DNA of 64,000 nucleotides, taken from assembly GCA_947499555.1 (NCBI GenBank), contig CANMOU010000003.1, forward strand, positions 124,001 through 188,000, in the 5' to 3' direction. Positions 37,246 to 45,822 of the stretch are shown here, piece by piece; within the stretch, counting starts at the first letter, position 1, and every line of letters starts with the position of its first letter. The notes below the pieces were generated by a model. The model saw only the letters and a list, made by a program, of their open reading frames with translations, made no database searches and was not told the DNA's origin. This DNA comes from an uncultured Roseovarius sp. (GTDB taxonomy: Bacteria; Pseudomonadota; Alphaproteobacteria; Rhodobacterales; Rhodobacteraceae). A program made the position numbers and the translations under genes.

Positions 37246-37947
37246 ATGGCGGGTAAACTTTATGGCATTGGTCTGGGTCCGGGCGATCCGGAACTTATGA
37301 CGCTCAAAGCGCATCGGTTGATCTCTCGCGCTTCTGTGGTGGCCTATCCGACACTGGCAGGGGCGGAAAGTTTTGCCCGCTCCATTGCAGCGGGCGTCAT
37401 CCCCGCAGACGCACGGGAGATTGTCATGGACGTGCCGATGACCACCGACCGCGCACCGGCGCAGGCCGCCTATGATCAGGGCGCGTCCGAGATTGCGGGG
37501 GCACTTGAGGCCGGGGAAGACGTTGTCTGTCTCTGTGAGGGTGATCCGTTTTTCTATGGCTCGTTCATGTATCTCTTCGCTCGTCTTTCGGCGCGATTTG
37601 ACGTGGAGGTCGTACCGGGTGTGACTTCGATCACCACCTGTGCGGCGCGCGCGGGCCTGCCGCTTGCGGCACGCAATGAGCGGCTGACGGTCTTGCCGGG
37701 GCCCTTGCCGGAGGACGAGTTGAAAAACCGGATTGAAGGCGCGGAAAGTGTTGCGATTATGAAGGTTGGGCGACATTTGCCCAAGATCCGTGGCGTGATT
37801 GATGCGCTCGGCTTTACCGATCAGGCAATTTACGTGGAACGTGCCAGCCTGCCCGATGAAGTGGTCTGCCCGCTATCGCAGGCGCCAGAGAAGGCCCCCT
37901 ATTTCTCAATGATTTTGCTCACGAAAGGGGCCGATCCATGGCTGTGA
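37246..37947 (+). CDS. cobI: Precorrin-2 C20-methyltransferase
   Basis: SAM-dependent methylation at C-20 of precorrin-2 (or its cobalt form). The 233-residue protein has the tetrapyrrole methylase signature GKLYGIGLGPGDPELMTLKA at the N-terminus and VVCLCEGDPFFYGSFMYL. ATG 37246 follows a GGGAG site. The last 10 bp overlap the next gene, in another frame. Confidence 0.94.
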   Translation: MAGKLYGIGLGPGDPELMTLKAHRLISRASVVAYPTLAGAESFARSIAAGVIPADAREIVMDVPMTTDRAPAQAAYDQGASEIAGALEAGEDVVCLCEGDPFFYGSFMYLFARLSARFDVEVVPGVTSITTCAARAGLPLAARNERLTVLPGPLPEDELKNRIEGAESVAIMKVGRHLPKIRGVIDALGFTDQAIYVERASLPDEVVCPLSQAPEKAPYFSMILLTKGADPWL

Positions 37948-39746
37948 CACCTGTCGTTCTGGCGCTGAGCCGATCTGGGGAAGATGTGGCGCATCGCGTG
38001 GCGGAGCTCTTGGGCGCAAAGGTGCATGGCCGGGAAGGCCGGGTGGCGAAGGCCGATGCGTTTTTTCCCAATGCGCTCGACCATGCGCGCGATCTCTTTG
38101 CCGCAGGCGTGCCGATGGTGGGTATTTGCGCCAGTGGCATTCTGATCCGCGCCGTGGCGCCCGTGTTAAACGACAAAACGACCGAACCGCCCGTGGTATC
38201 GGTCAGTGATGATGGCGCAGTCGTCGTGCCTTTGCTTGGCGGGCATCGCGGGGCCAACCGGCTGGCATCTCGAATTGCTGAAGGGCTCGGCGCGACCGCG
38301 GCGGTGACCACGGCGGGGGATGTGGCCATGGGTGTGGCGCTGGATGAGCCGCCCGCGGGGTATCGTTTGGCCAATCCGGAGGATGCAAAGGCGGTGATGG
38401 CCACAATGCTTGGTGGCGGCGGGGTTACGGTCAGGGGTGAGAATATCTTTGAGATCGAAAGCACGGGTAGCGGTGTCGAGCTTGTCGTAACGGAGGCGCC
38501 CGAAAAAAGCAGTGACACGCGACTGGTCTATCATCCGCAGCGCTACATCCTTGGTGTCGGCTGTGCGCGCAACGCCGATCCCGAAGACATGTGGCAGCTG
38601 GCGTCCGCCACTTTGCTCAAGGCGGGCATCGCCCATGGTGCCATTGCGGCAATTGCAACGATAGACTTGAAGGCGGATGAACCCGCCATGAACGCACTTG
38701 CAAACCGTCTCGGCGTGCCTCTGCGCCTCTTCACGGCAGCGGAGCTTGAGACGCAGGCCGACCGTCTCGCAAACCCCTCAGATGTGGTCTTCGCCGAAGT
38801 GGGGTGTCACGGTGTCGCCGAAGGGGCAGCGCTGGCCATGGGGGCAGATCTCGTAGTCGAGAAACGGAAAAACACAACCTGTACATGCAGTGTTTCGCGC
38901 GCGAAACATTTCCCTGTGGAGTTGAAGGGTCGGGCGCGCGGGCGGCTCTCTGTCGTTGGCATTGGTCCGGGGCAATCTAGCTGGCGCACGCCGGAGGTGT
39001 CCAAGCTGATCGCCGAGGCGGATGAGCTGGTGGGCTATGGGCTTTACATAGACCTTCTGGGACCCCTTGCAGCGGGCAAAAAGCGTTCTGACTTTCCGTT
39101 GGGCGGCGAAGAGGCGCGTTGTCGCTATGCGTTGGAGCGGGCAGGCGAAGGACGTAATGTGGCGCTGGTCTGCTCGGGGGATGCGGGCATCTATGCTATG
39201 GGGGCGCTGGTCTTTGAGCTTCTGGACCGCAGCAAAGCCGAGCAGGGCGTGAGCGATGCCGCCCGTCGAGTGGAGGTTGTCTGCTCACCGGGAGTGAGCG
39301 CGCTTCAGGGCGCTGCGGCGCGGGCGGGCGCACCTTTGGGGCATGATTTCTGCACCATTTCCTTGAGCGATCTGCTGACTCCGCGCGACGACATCCTGCG
39401 CCGTCTCAAGGCGGCGGCAGAGGGGGATTTTGTCATCGCCTTCTACAACCCGGTGAGCAAGACCCGTCGCACGCTTCTGGCCGAGGCACGGGATATCCTG
39501 CTCCGACACCGCCCGGCGGATACGCCGGTGATGCTGGCCAGCAATCTAGGTCGGCCTGAAGAACACGTGCGCTATCGCAGGCTCGATGAGCTGGAGGTCG
39601 ATGAGGTCGACATGCTCACTGTCGTTTTGGTGGGATCATCAAATTCCCGGCTGGCGCAGCTTGGTGAGGGGCCACGCATGTTCACGCCGCGCGGCTATGC
39701 GCGCAAGATCGATGGCGATTTGTCCGACAAGAAAGGCACGGCATGA
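37938..39746 (+). CDS. cobJ: CbiG-CobJ fusion (precorrin-3B C17-methyltransferase)
   Basis: A 602-residue two-enzyme fusion for ring contraction. Residues about 1-330 form a CbiG protein with both its N-terminal part (GICASGILIRAVAPVLNDK, LLGGHRGANRLA) and C-terminal part (LGVGCARNADPEDM, FAEVGCHGVAEGAAL); CbiG opens the lactone in the anaerobic route. Residues about 335-590 are a CobJ/CbiH methylase (LSVVGIGPGQSSWRTPE, VCSGDAGIYAMG, FVIAFYNPVSKTR). It overlaps cobI by 10 bp and the next gene by 4 bp. No cobG oxygenase gene is in the window. Confidence 0.93.
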   Translation: MAVTPVVLALSRSGEDVAHRVAELLGAKVHGREGRVAKADAFFPNALDHARDLFAAGVPMVGICASGILIRAVAPVLNDKTTEPPVVSVSDDGAVVVPLLGGHRGANRLASRIAEGLGATAAVTTAGDVAMGVALDEPPAGYRLANPEDAKAVMATMLGGGGVTVRGENIFEIESTGSGVELVVTEAPEKSSDTRLVYHPQRYILGVGCARNADPEDMWQLASATLLKAGIAHGAIAAIATIDLKADEPAMNALANRLGVPLRLFTAAELETQADRLANPSDVVFAEVGCHGVAEGAALAMGADLVVEKRKNTTCTCSVSRAKHFPVELKGRARGRLSVVGIGPGQSSWRTPEVSKLIAEADELVGYGLYIDLLGPLAAGKKRSDFPLGGEEARCRYALERAGEGRNVALVCSGDAGIYAMGALVFELLDRSKAEQGVSDAARRVEVVCSPGVSALQGAAARAGAPLGHDFCTISLSDLLTPRDDILRRLKAAAEGDFVIAFYNPVSKTRRTLLAEARDILLRHRPADTPVMLASNLGRPEEHVRYRRLDELEVDEVDMLTVVLVGSSNSRLAQLGEGPRMFTPRGYARKIDGDLSDKKGTA

Positions 39747-40273
39747 ACGAGATTTTGCTCGAATTCGCCGGGCGCATGGCCGATGCAGGGGCCACGCAGC
39801 TTCCCGAGAGCTATAAGCAATTGGTGGTGAATGCGGAGTTCCACCTCAAGACACGCATGGCGGGGTCTGAACTGGCACAGCGATTGAAAGAGGTCAGCGA
39901 CTATCGCCTGAACCTGAAAAAGGGCCGCATCAGCTTTGTCTTTGAAGGCGCGCCAGAGGTGGCGGCGGATGCCCAGGTGATCGGCACTTACTCCGACGAT
40001 GGATCGTGGATGTGGGGCTGGGGGCACCCGGATGTGCCAGAGGCCATGCAGCAGGCCGCCTGGGCGGTGCAGCAATTTGGCGAACGACAGGAAATTGAGG
40101 ATCTGCTGACCCGGGGCGGTCCGGTTGATGCAATACGTCTGGCCGAATTTCACGCTATCTGTGCCTATATCTCGGATGCTGACGGGGTTTTCATGGGGCC
40201 TCATGGCGCCGGTGGGCAGGTTTGCGTCTGCTACTATCTTAACAAACAGTTAAAGGGTCTCTTGGGAGAATGA
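39743..40273 (+). CDS. DUF6882-like protein inside the cobalamin operon
   Basis: A 176-residue soluble protein, unrecognised except for a resemblance to DUF6882, seen in the tryptophan-rich strand DGSWMWGWGHPDVPEAM and the closing HGAGGQVCVCYYLNKQL. It has no Rossmann or methylase motif, so it does not look like the missing CobK reductase. Both ends overlap the neighbouring genes as ATGA (39743-39746 with cobJ, 40270-40273 with cobM), implying stoichiometric coupled translation with two pathway methylases. Two cysteines (CVC) lie near the C-terminus. A role in corrin synthesis is inferred only from this position. Confidence 0.75.
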   Translation: MNEILLEFAGRMADAGATQLPESYKQLVVNAEFHLKTRMAGSELAQRLKEVSDYRLNLKKGRISFVFEGAPEVAADAQVIGTYSDDGSWMWGWGHPDVPEAMQQAAWAVQQFGERQEIEDLLTRGGPVDAIRLAEFHAICAYISDADGVFMGPHGAGGQVCVCYYLNKQLKGLLGE

Positions 40274-41052
40274 CGGTTTTTTTCATTGGCGCGGGACCAG
40301 GAGATCCAGAACTTCTGACGAAAAAGGCCGAGCGCATCATCGGGGAATGTCCGGTGTGCCTCTATGCAGGCTCTTTGGTGCCACCCGAGGTCGTGGCCTG
40401 TGCGCCTGAAGGGGCGCTCGTGATGGACACGGCGCCGATGACTTTGGACGACACACATGCTGAGATCGTTGCGGCACATAAGCGGGGTCAGCATGTGTCG
40501 CGTGTGCATTCTGGTGATCCGTCGCTTTATGGCGCGATAGCCGAGCAAATCCGTCGCCTGCGCGCCGAGGGCATCGACTATCAGATCATTCCCGGTGTGC
40601 CAGCATATGCTGCCGCAGCCGCGGCCCTTGGTCAGGAACTCACCGTGCCGGAAGTCGCGCAATCGATTGTCCTGACGCGTATGTCGATGAAATCGACGTC
40701 TATGCCCGCAGGCGAGACGCTGGAGAATTTCGCGCGAACCGGCACAACGCTCGCCATTCATCTGGGCGTACGGGCCTTGCGCGAAATCGAACGCGTGCTC
40801 ATTCCACATTATGGCGCGGATTGCCCGGTCGTGGTGGCCTATCGCGTGGGTTGGCCCGATCAGATGTTCATTCGCGGGACGCTCAGCGATATTCGCGAAA
40901 AGGTCCGTGCCGAGAAGATCACGCGCACGGCGCTTATTCTCGTCGGCCCTGTCTTGGGCGAGATTGCCGATTTCACCGAAAGCGCGCTTTACGACCCAAG
41001 GGTTCCGCATGTCCTTCGGCCTCGCGTCGCAACAGTGTCAGCAGACGGGTAA
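40270..41052 (+). CDS. cobM: Precorrin-4 C11-methyltransferase
   Basis: Methylates C-11 in the corrin pathway. It is 260 residues long with FFIGAGPGDPELLTKKA at the start, RVHSGDPSLYGAIAEQ and VLTRMSMKSTSMP, all typical of CobM/CbiF. The start overlaps the preceding unknown gene as ATGA. The C-terminal end is about normal. No further cob gene follows; the next gene lies 111 bp on. Confidence 0.94.
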   Translation: MTVFFIGAGPGDPELLTKKAERIIGECPVCLYAGSLVPPEVVACAPEGALVMDTAPMTLDDTHAEIVAAHKRGQHVSRVHSGDPSLYGAIAEQIRRLRAEGIDYQIIPGVPAYAAAAAALGQELTVPEVAQSIVLTRMSMKSTSMPAGETLENFARTGTTLAIHLGVRALREIERVLIPHYGADCPVVVAYRVGWPDQMFIRGTLSDIREKVRAEKITRTALILVGPVLGEIADFTESALYDPRVPHVLRPRVATVSADG

Positions 41053-41163
41053 TATTGTTGCGCTGCGGCGGCGAATTACTGCGCTGCGGCGGAATTTTTA
41101 CGTGACTGTCATGGTTTAGCTCTACATTTTGTCCCAGTTGTTTGTGTGATTCTGGGGATGGCC

Positions 41164-41514
41164 ATGACGACGTTTCTTTCTGCCGAGGTGCAGGCGGGGC
41201 TTGATGAAGCTCGAAAAAGGGGTCTGCACAAAAGCCGCCGACTGCGTGTTGAGGCGGGCCACCAAAGCTATTCTGTGATCCGCGCCTGGGAGGGTGGCTT
41301 CGCGCTTCATGCCGAAACCGCTCCGCATCTGCGCGGCCTTGTTGACCTCTACGATGGGGCTCGTCATCTCTCGCGCTGTCTGATCGTTGCTTCCGAAGAA
41401 GATGGGCCGGAAATGCGCTTTGAGCTCAAGGTCGTCAATGAGGCGAGCAGCGAACAACCCGTGGATTTCGAACGTGCCGATGATGCGCCGGTGGCGCTGC
41501 TTACTAGGCCGTGA
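41164..41514 (+). CDS. Hypothetical protein
   Basis: A 116-residue soluble protein I do not recognise. The middle is acidic and has the pattern YSVIRAWEGGFALHAETAPH followed by LRGLVDLYDGARHLSRCLIV, which suggests a small beta-rich (PilZ-like or similar) domain, but I cannot assign a family. ATG 41164 is chosen because GGGG at 41154-41157 is well spaced to it. Its 3' end overlaps that of the convergent GST gene by 11 bp. Confidence 0.65.
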   Translation: MTTFLSAEVQAGLDEARKRGLHKSRRLRVEAGHQSYSVIRAWEGGFALHAETAPHLRGLVDLYDGARHLSRCLIVASEEDGPEMRFELKVVNEASSEQPVDFERADDAPVALLTRP

Positions 41515-42151
41515 ATACCGACAAGGGTAGATCGGGCGCAGTGTCTCTGAAGGACGCGCGTTCTCTTGTGACGTAAAGCCAGGTCAAAAGCTTCGGATAA
41601 CCTCCCATCACCTCTGCGCCTTCCGTTGCGCGCGTGAAATAATCAAGCATTGGAGCAAGATGAGCACAAGCCAGCGTGACACAACGAGGGTCAAGAACAA
41701 GCCCTTCACTGGCAATGTCGTCCAACACCTGTAGCACCGGTTCTGCTGCCTCCAATCCTGCCTCTATTTCCTTCGCATCCGCTTCTTCGCCCTCCAATGG
41801 CCGAAACACACTATGCGAAAACACCTGCCGGACCAGAGGCCAATAGCCGTAATTGTCGATGATGGATATCACCTGCATCATCCGCGCCTGAGCAAGTGGC
41901 GCGTCAGGGGTCAGCGCAGGCTTCGGGAAAGCGGCATCAAGATACCGTGTGATAGCCGAGGTTTCGAAAAGCACGGTCTCGCCATGGGTCAGTGTCGGGA
42001 CACGGCCAAACGGATGCAGCGCCGCATCGGGCCGGGTGACGAAAGGATCAACCTCTTCGTAGTCATAGTCCAACCCTTTTTCATGAAGTACGATCCGAAC
42101 GATGCGCGTGTAGACGCTAAACCGATACCCATGAAGGCAAAGCGACATCAC
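41504..42151 (-). CDS. Glutathione S-transferase family protein
   Basis: A 215-residue GST with the N-terminal thioredoxin domain (RFSVYTRIVRIVLHEKGLDY, then FGRVPTLTHGETVLFETSAI with the cis-proline and ESxxI-type glutathione site as ETSAI). The C-terminal helical domain follows. The start overlaps the PatB stop as ATGA, so the two are co-translated. Substrate unknown. Confidence 0.85.
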   Translation of the reverse strand: MMSLCLHGYRFSVYTRIVRIVLHEKGLDYDYEEVDPFVTRPDAALHPFGRVPTLTHGETVLFETSAITRYLDAAFPKPALTPDAPLAQARMMQVISIIDNYGYWPLVRQVFSHSVFRPLEGEEADAKEIEAGLEAAEPVLQVLDDIASEGLVLDPRCVTLACAHLAPMLDYFTRATEGAEVMGGYPKLLTWLYVTRERASFRDTAPDLPLSVFTA

Positions 42152-43320
42152 TGCAAATCCGCGAACGCGTCCTGCAACCGCTCAACTGCCTCTTCCAGAC
42201 GCGCGCGGGGCGTGGCGATGTTGAAGCGCAGAAAGTTTCCACCGCCGATACCAAATTCTGCACCGATACTAGGGGCGATCCGCGCAGTTCCTTTGACCCG
42301 GTCGATCACCTCTGACATTTCCATGCCGGTATTTTGGAAATCGACCCACGCCAGATAAGTGGATTGCATAGGCATGGCGGTTAAGCCCGGGATCGCATTA
42401 ACAGACCGAAGAAACACCTTGTGATTTTCGTCAAGATATTGCGTCAGCGCATCAACCCATTCAGCACCTGCCTGGCTATAGGCCGCTTCGGTTAAAACCG
42501 TGCCGAGCAGATGCGGGCTCATGTCAAGCGCACGGATGAGGCCTGCCAGCGGCGCGCGTAACCTGTCATCTGGAATGGTAACCGTCCCAAGCCGGGATCC
42601 TGCCGTGTTGAAGGTTTTCGACGCAGAAGTCAGCATGATCAGGCGGGGCAAAATCTCAGGCGCGGCGACTGGCAAGGGCACATGTTTTTGCCCCGGATAA
42701 ACAAGGTCGTGATGGATCTCGTCCGAGATGAGGATCAGGTCATGACGCAGACAGAAATCGGCCAGTGCTTTCTGCTCGGCGGCCGTCCAGATACGGCCTG
42801 CAGGATTGTGAGGCGAGCAAAAGAGCACGATTTTTTCGCGCCCTGAAAGTTGCGCCTCCAGAGTGTCCAGATCCATGTGATAAACGCCGTCACGGTTCAC
42901 CAGAGGGCTTTCCTTCAGTTTGCGTCCGGACTTTTTCACCTTAGCGGTAAACTCATGATAGACTGGGGTGAAGATGATGACCTCGTCGGCCGGCTCGGTA
43001 TAGGCTTGCAGGCAAAGGCCAATCGCATTTCCCAGACCGTATGTGGACATCATCGCGCTTGGGTCCGCGTCCCATCCATGCCGGGTCGCCATCCACCATG
43101 CGACGGCCTCTTTCATCTTTGCATCGCCTGTGAAATAGCCGTAATTTGCCTTTTTCAGCAAACCGCGAACCGCGTCCTGAAGGAACTCTCCTGCGCGAAA
43201 GTCCATATCCGCAACCCACATCGGAATGCCATCGCTCGGAGAAACGCCGGTGAAGCGCTCCATCGCGTCCCATTTGTTGCAATCCGTGCCGCGGCGGTCG
43301 ATCAACTCGTCAAAATTCAT
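42148..43320 (-). CDS. PatB/MalY family aminotransferase (C-S beta-lyase)
   Basis: A 390-residue PLP enzyme of the MalY/PatB class, usually cystathionine beta-lyase. It shows MWVADMDFRAG near residue 30, FCSPHNPAGRIW near 163, ISDEIHHDLVYPG and the PLP lysine in TSASKTFNTAGSRLG. ATG 43320 has GGAG upstream; earlier in-frame sequence is not conserved in character. It is divergent from def and precedes the GST gene in one unit, which may suggest sulfur or conjugate metabolism. Confidence 0.88.
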   Translation of the reverse strand: MNFDELIDRRGTDCNKWDAMERFTGVSPSDGIPMWVADMDFRAGEFLQDAVRGLLKKANYGYFTGDAKMKEAVAWWMATRHGWDADPSAMMSTYGLGNAIGLCLQAYTEPADEVIIFTPVYHEFTAKVKKSGRKLKESPLVNRDGVYHMDLDTLEAQLSGREKIVLFCSPHNPAGRIWTAAEQKALADFCLRHDLILISDEIHHDLVYPGQKHVPLPVAAPEILPRLIMLTSASKTFNTAGSRLGTVTIPDDRLRAPLAGLIRALDMSPHLLGTVLTEAAYSQAGAEWVDALTQYLDENHKVFLRSVNAIPGLTAMPMQSTYLAWVDFQNTGMEMSEVIDRVKGTARIAPSIGAEFGIGGGNFLRFNIATPRARLEEAVERLQDAFADLQ

Positions 43321-43405
43321 GGCTTTCTCCGGGAGGCGCTTATCGTGGTGATGCGCGCAAGCTATGGCGTTGCAGCGGGGCGCGCAATCGCCTAAATGGA
43401 CGGGC

Positions 43406-43930
43406 ATGTTACGCCCGATTGTTCTTCATCCTGATCCGCGCCTCAAGAAGATATGCGACCCGGTCGCCGATCTGAGCGATGAGCTGCGCGTGCTGGCAGA
43501 TGACATGCTTGAGACAATGTATGATGCGCCGGGAATTGGCCTTGCCGCCCCGCAGGTTGGCGTCTTGCAGCGGCTGGTTGTGTTGGATTGTGCCAAGGAT
43601 GAAGACAGCGAAGAGACCTCGCGGCCGCTTGTGATGTTCAATCCCGAGATCGTGGCTTCGTCGGACGAACAGAATGTCTACGAGGAGGGCTGTCTTTCGA
43701 TCCCGGATCACTTTGCCGAGGTGACCCGCCCCAAGGCGGTGGATGTGGTCTGGATCGACCGTGATGGCAATGCCCAGTCCGAGACCTTTGATGGATTGTG
43801 GGCCACCTGCGTACAGCACGAGATTGACCACCTAAATGGCAAGCTCTTCATCGACTATCTGGGCCCCATCAAACGCCAGATGATCACGCGCAAGATGCAA
43901 AAGCTCAAGCGCGAAAAGGCGCGCGAGTAG
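43406..43930 (+). CDS. def: Peptide deformylase
   Basis: Removes the formyl group from nascent proteins. The 174-residue protein has all three catalytic motifs: GIGLAAPQVG, EGCLSIP with the metal-binding cysteine, and QHEIDHLNG with the HExxH glutamate. ATG 43406 (MLRPIVLHPD) is used. It heads the def - def-like - fmt group; the next gene starts 4 bases after its stop. Confidence 0.96.
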   Translation: MLRPIVLHPDPRLKKICDPVADLSDELRVLADDMLETMYDAPGIGLAAPQVGVLQRLVVLDCAKDEDSEETSRPLVMFNPEIVASSDEQNVYEEGCLSIPDHFAEVTRPKAVDVVWIDRDGNAQSETFDGLWATCVQHEIDHLNGKLFIDYLGPIKRQMITRKMQKLKREKARE

Positions 43931-43934
43931 ACCC

Positions 43935-44435
43935 GTGCCCACGCGGCCCTATGTGCCCTGGCCGGACAAGCGTCTGCGCACCCCGGCAGACCGGGTGAAT
44001 GTGATTACAGACGACTTACGCAAAATCTGGGATGATATGGTGGAGACCATGGATGCGATGCCTGGAGTGGGACTGGCGGCCCCTCAGATTGGCGTGATGC
44101 TGCAACTGGCAGTGGTCGACGCGAGCGATGAACGGGGTCAGGCCGTGCGCATGGCCAACCCTGAAATCCTGCATGCCAGCATCCAGATGCGTGATCACGA
44201 AGAAGCCAGTCCAAACCTACCCGGCGTCTATGCCAAGATCACCCGACCCCGCGCGGTAACCGTGCGGTTTCTCAATGCAGCAGGCGAGATGGAAGAGCGC
44301 GACTTTGTGGGCCTCTGGGCCACAAGCGTTCAGCACCAGATTGATCACTTGCAGGGGCGGATGTATTTTGACCGGCTGAGCAAGATGAAGCGGGACATGC
44401 TTCTGAAAAAAGCGCGAAAGTGGGCGAGCAAATGA
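43935..44435 (+). CDS. Peptide deformylase-like protein, catalytic residues lost
   Basis: A 166-residue protein clearly homologous to the deformylase just upstream ([15 protein letters not shown] matches motif 1). Motif 2 reads EEASPNLPG where the active enzyme has EEGCLSIP, so the metal-ligand cysteine is Ser. Motif 3 reads QHQIDHLQG in place of QHEIDHLNG, so the catalytic glutamate is Gln. It starts with GTG 43935 and overlaps fmt as ATGA. An intact frame, normal codon use and coupling argue for a selected pseudoenzyme rather than decay. It may bind formyl-Met peptides or assist Def; this is inference. Confidence 0.88.
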   Translation: MPTRPYVPWPDKRLRTPADRVNVITDDLRKIWDDMVETMDAMPGVGLAAPQIGVMLQLAVVDASDERGQAVRMANPEILHASIQMRDHEEASPNLPGVYAKITRPRAVTVRFLNAAGEMEERDFVGLWATSVQHQIDHLQGRMYFDRLSKMKRDMLLKKARKWASK

Positions 44436-45352
44436 CCAAGAACCCCATGCGGATCATCTTTATGGGAACGCCCGAATTCTCGGTGCCGGTCCTTGACGTC
44501 CTGGTCGAGGCCGGGCACGAGATTGCCGCCGTCTATTGCCAGCCACCGCGCCCGGCAGGGCGGGGCAAGAAAGACCGCCCAAGCCCCGTGCAGGCCCGGG
44601 CCGAGGCGCTGGGGCTTGAGGTGTGTCACCCCGTCAGCCTCAAATCGCAAGCCGAACAGGCCGCTTTTGCCGCGCTCAAGGCCGATATTGCGGTGGTTGT
44701 CGCCTATGGTCTGATCCTGCCGCAGGCCATTCTGGACGCCCCCGCGAGAGGATGCCTCAACATCCACGCCAGCTTGCTGCCCCGCTGGCGCGGTGCGGCG
44801 CCCATTCACCGCGCCATCATGGCCGGGGATAAGACGACAGGTGTCTGCATCATGCAGATGGAGGCCGGACTGGACACCGGTCCGGTGCTTTTGCGCCGCG
44901 AAACCCCGATTGAGCCGGGCGAAACCACCGGGGCTTTACATGACCGGCTGTCAGAGATCGGGGCGGCTGCGATTGTCGATGCGCTTGAGCAACTCGACAG
45001 GTTGCCGCCAGAGCCGCAAGACGAGGTCGGCGTCACATATGCCCAGAAGATCGACAAGTCCGAAGCCCGCATTGACTGGGCCTGGCGCGCCGCAGAAGTT
45101 GATCGACATATCCGCGGCCTCTCACCCTTTCCCGGGGCCTGGTGCGAGATCGACGGGCAACGTCTCAAATTTCTGGCCTCTCGCCCCACAAGTGGCTGTG
45201 GTACGCCCGGCGAAGTGCTCGATGATGCGCTCACCATCGCATGCGGGCAGGGTGCCGTTGAAATCCTGCACCTGCAACGCGCGGGCAAGGGACCTCAGGA
45301 CAAAGAGACATTCCTGCGCGGTTTTCCCATACCCAAAGGCACACGCCTCTAG
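44432..45352 (+). CDS. fmt: Methionyl-tRNA formyltransferase
   Basis: Formylates initiator Met-tRNA. The 306-residue protein has [17 protein letters not shown], the [19 protein letters not shown] active-site segment (Asn-His) and a C-terminal OB-like domain. ATG 44432 overlaps the preceding stop; a second ATG at 44447 (MRIIFMG) is an alternative. Its position after def is standard. Confidence 0.95.
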   Translation: MTKNPMRIIFMGTPEFSVPVLDVLVEAGHEIAAVYCQPPRPAGRGKKDRPSPVQARAEALGLEVCHPVSLKSQAEQAAFAALKADIAVVVAYGLILPQAILDAPARGCLNIHASLLPRWRGAAPIHRAIMAGDKTTGVCIMQMEAGLDTGPVLLRRETPIEPGETTGALHDRLSEIGAAAIVDALEQLDRLPPEPQDEVGVTYAQKIDKSEARIDWAWRAAEVDRHIRGLSPFPGAWCEIDGQRLKFLASRPTSGCGTPGEVLDDALTIACGQGAVEILHLQRAGKGPQDKETFLRGFPIPKGTRL

Positions 45353-45365
45353 GTGGTCAGGTTCA

Positions 45366-45390
45366 GCTTCTTTCTTGTCTCAAATACCCC
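45366..45390 (-). repeat. Dispersed repeat R1 (partial copy)
   Basis: Twenty-four bases (45366-45389) are identical to 18292-18315. It lies 13 bases after the fmt stop and is followed by a GAGGAGGGG stretch that can pair with its CCCCTC end, giving a terminator-like hairpin. Confidence 0.7.
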
Positions 45391-45451
45391 CTCGCAAAGA
45401 GGAGGGGTCGGCCCGTCGCGAGGCCATGCCGCGCAAGAAGATGTTGCCCGA

Positions 45452-45501
45452 GCCAAGTCTTTTCTGAAAAGACTTGGCCAAAAGCTTTCAGAAAGCTTTT
45501 G
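45452..45501. repeat. Double-hairpin repeat R2, copy 3
   Basis: Tandem stems with three-base loops: 45452-45463 with 45467-45478 (12 bp) and 45479-45488 with 45492-45501 (10 bp), with no spacer. It stands between fmt and the GlsB-like pair. Confidence 0.8.
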
Positions 45502-45575
45502 CCCCGACGCCGCACTTGCCTTCAACGGCCAAAGTCGCCAGCATGGCGGCAAACAAAGTATCACAAGGTGAGCAG

Positions 45576-45818
45576 ATGTTTCTACAACTCTTCGGCACGG
45601 TCGTGATTGCCGGGATCGTGGGCTATGTCAGCGAGAAATCCGGCTTCACGCGCAACGGATATCTGCAATCCATTATCATCTGCGTTGGCGGAGCATTCCT
45701 GTTCTACTTCGTGCGCATCATGTTCGGTCTGCGCTTCGGATCGGCGGGTCTTGACGCGATCCTGTCCTCGATTGGTGCGCTGATCATTGTGCCAACACAT
45801 TGGCGAAAGAGGAGATAG
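45576..45818 (+). CDS. GlsB/YeaQ-like small membrane protein
   Basis: An 80-residue protein with about three hydrophobic helices (LFGTVVIAGIVGYVSEKSGF, YLQSIIICVGGAFLFYFVRI, LDAILSSIGALIIV). It resembles the GlsB/YeaQ/YmgE (transglycosylase-associated) family, whose members often rise in stress. ATG 45576 has AAGGTG upstream; the longer frame runs through the R2 repeat and is not coding. Four bases separate it from the next gene, its likely paralogue. Confidence 0.7.
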   Translation: MFLQLFGTVVIAGIVGYVSEKSGFTRNGYLQSIIICVGGAFLFYFVRIMFGLRFGSAGLDAILSSIGALIIVPTHWRKRR

Positions 45819-45822
45819 GGCC

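Noticed and set aside
45353-45571. 72-codon open frame between fmt and the GlsB-like genes
   Set aside because: It consists of repeat R1 and R2 sequence; not credible as protein.
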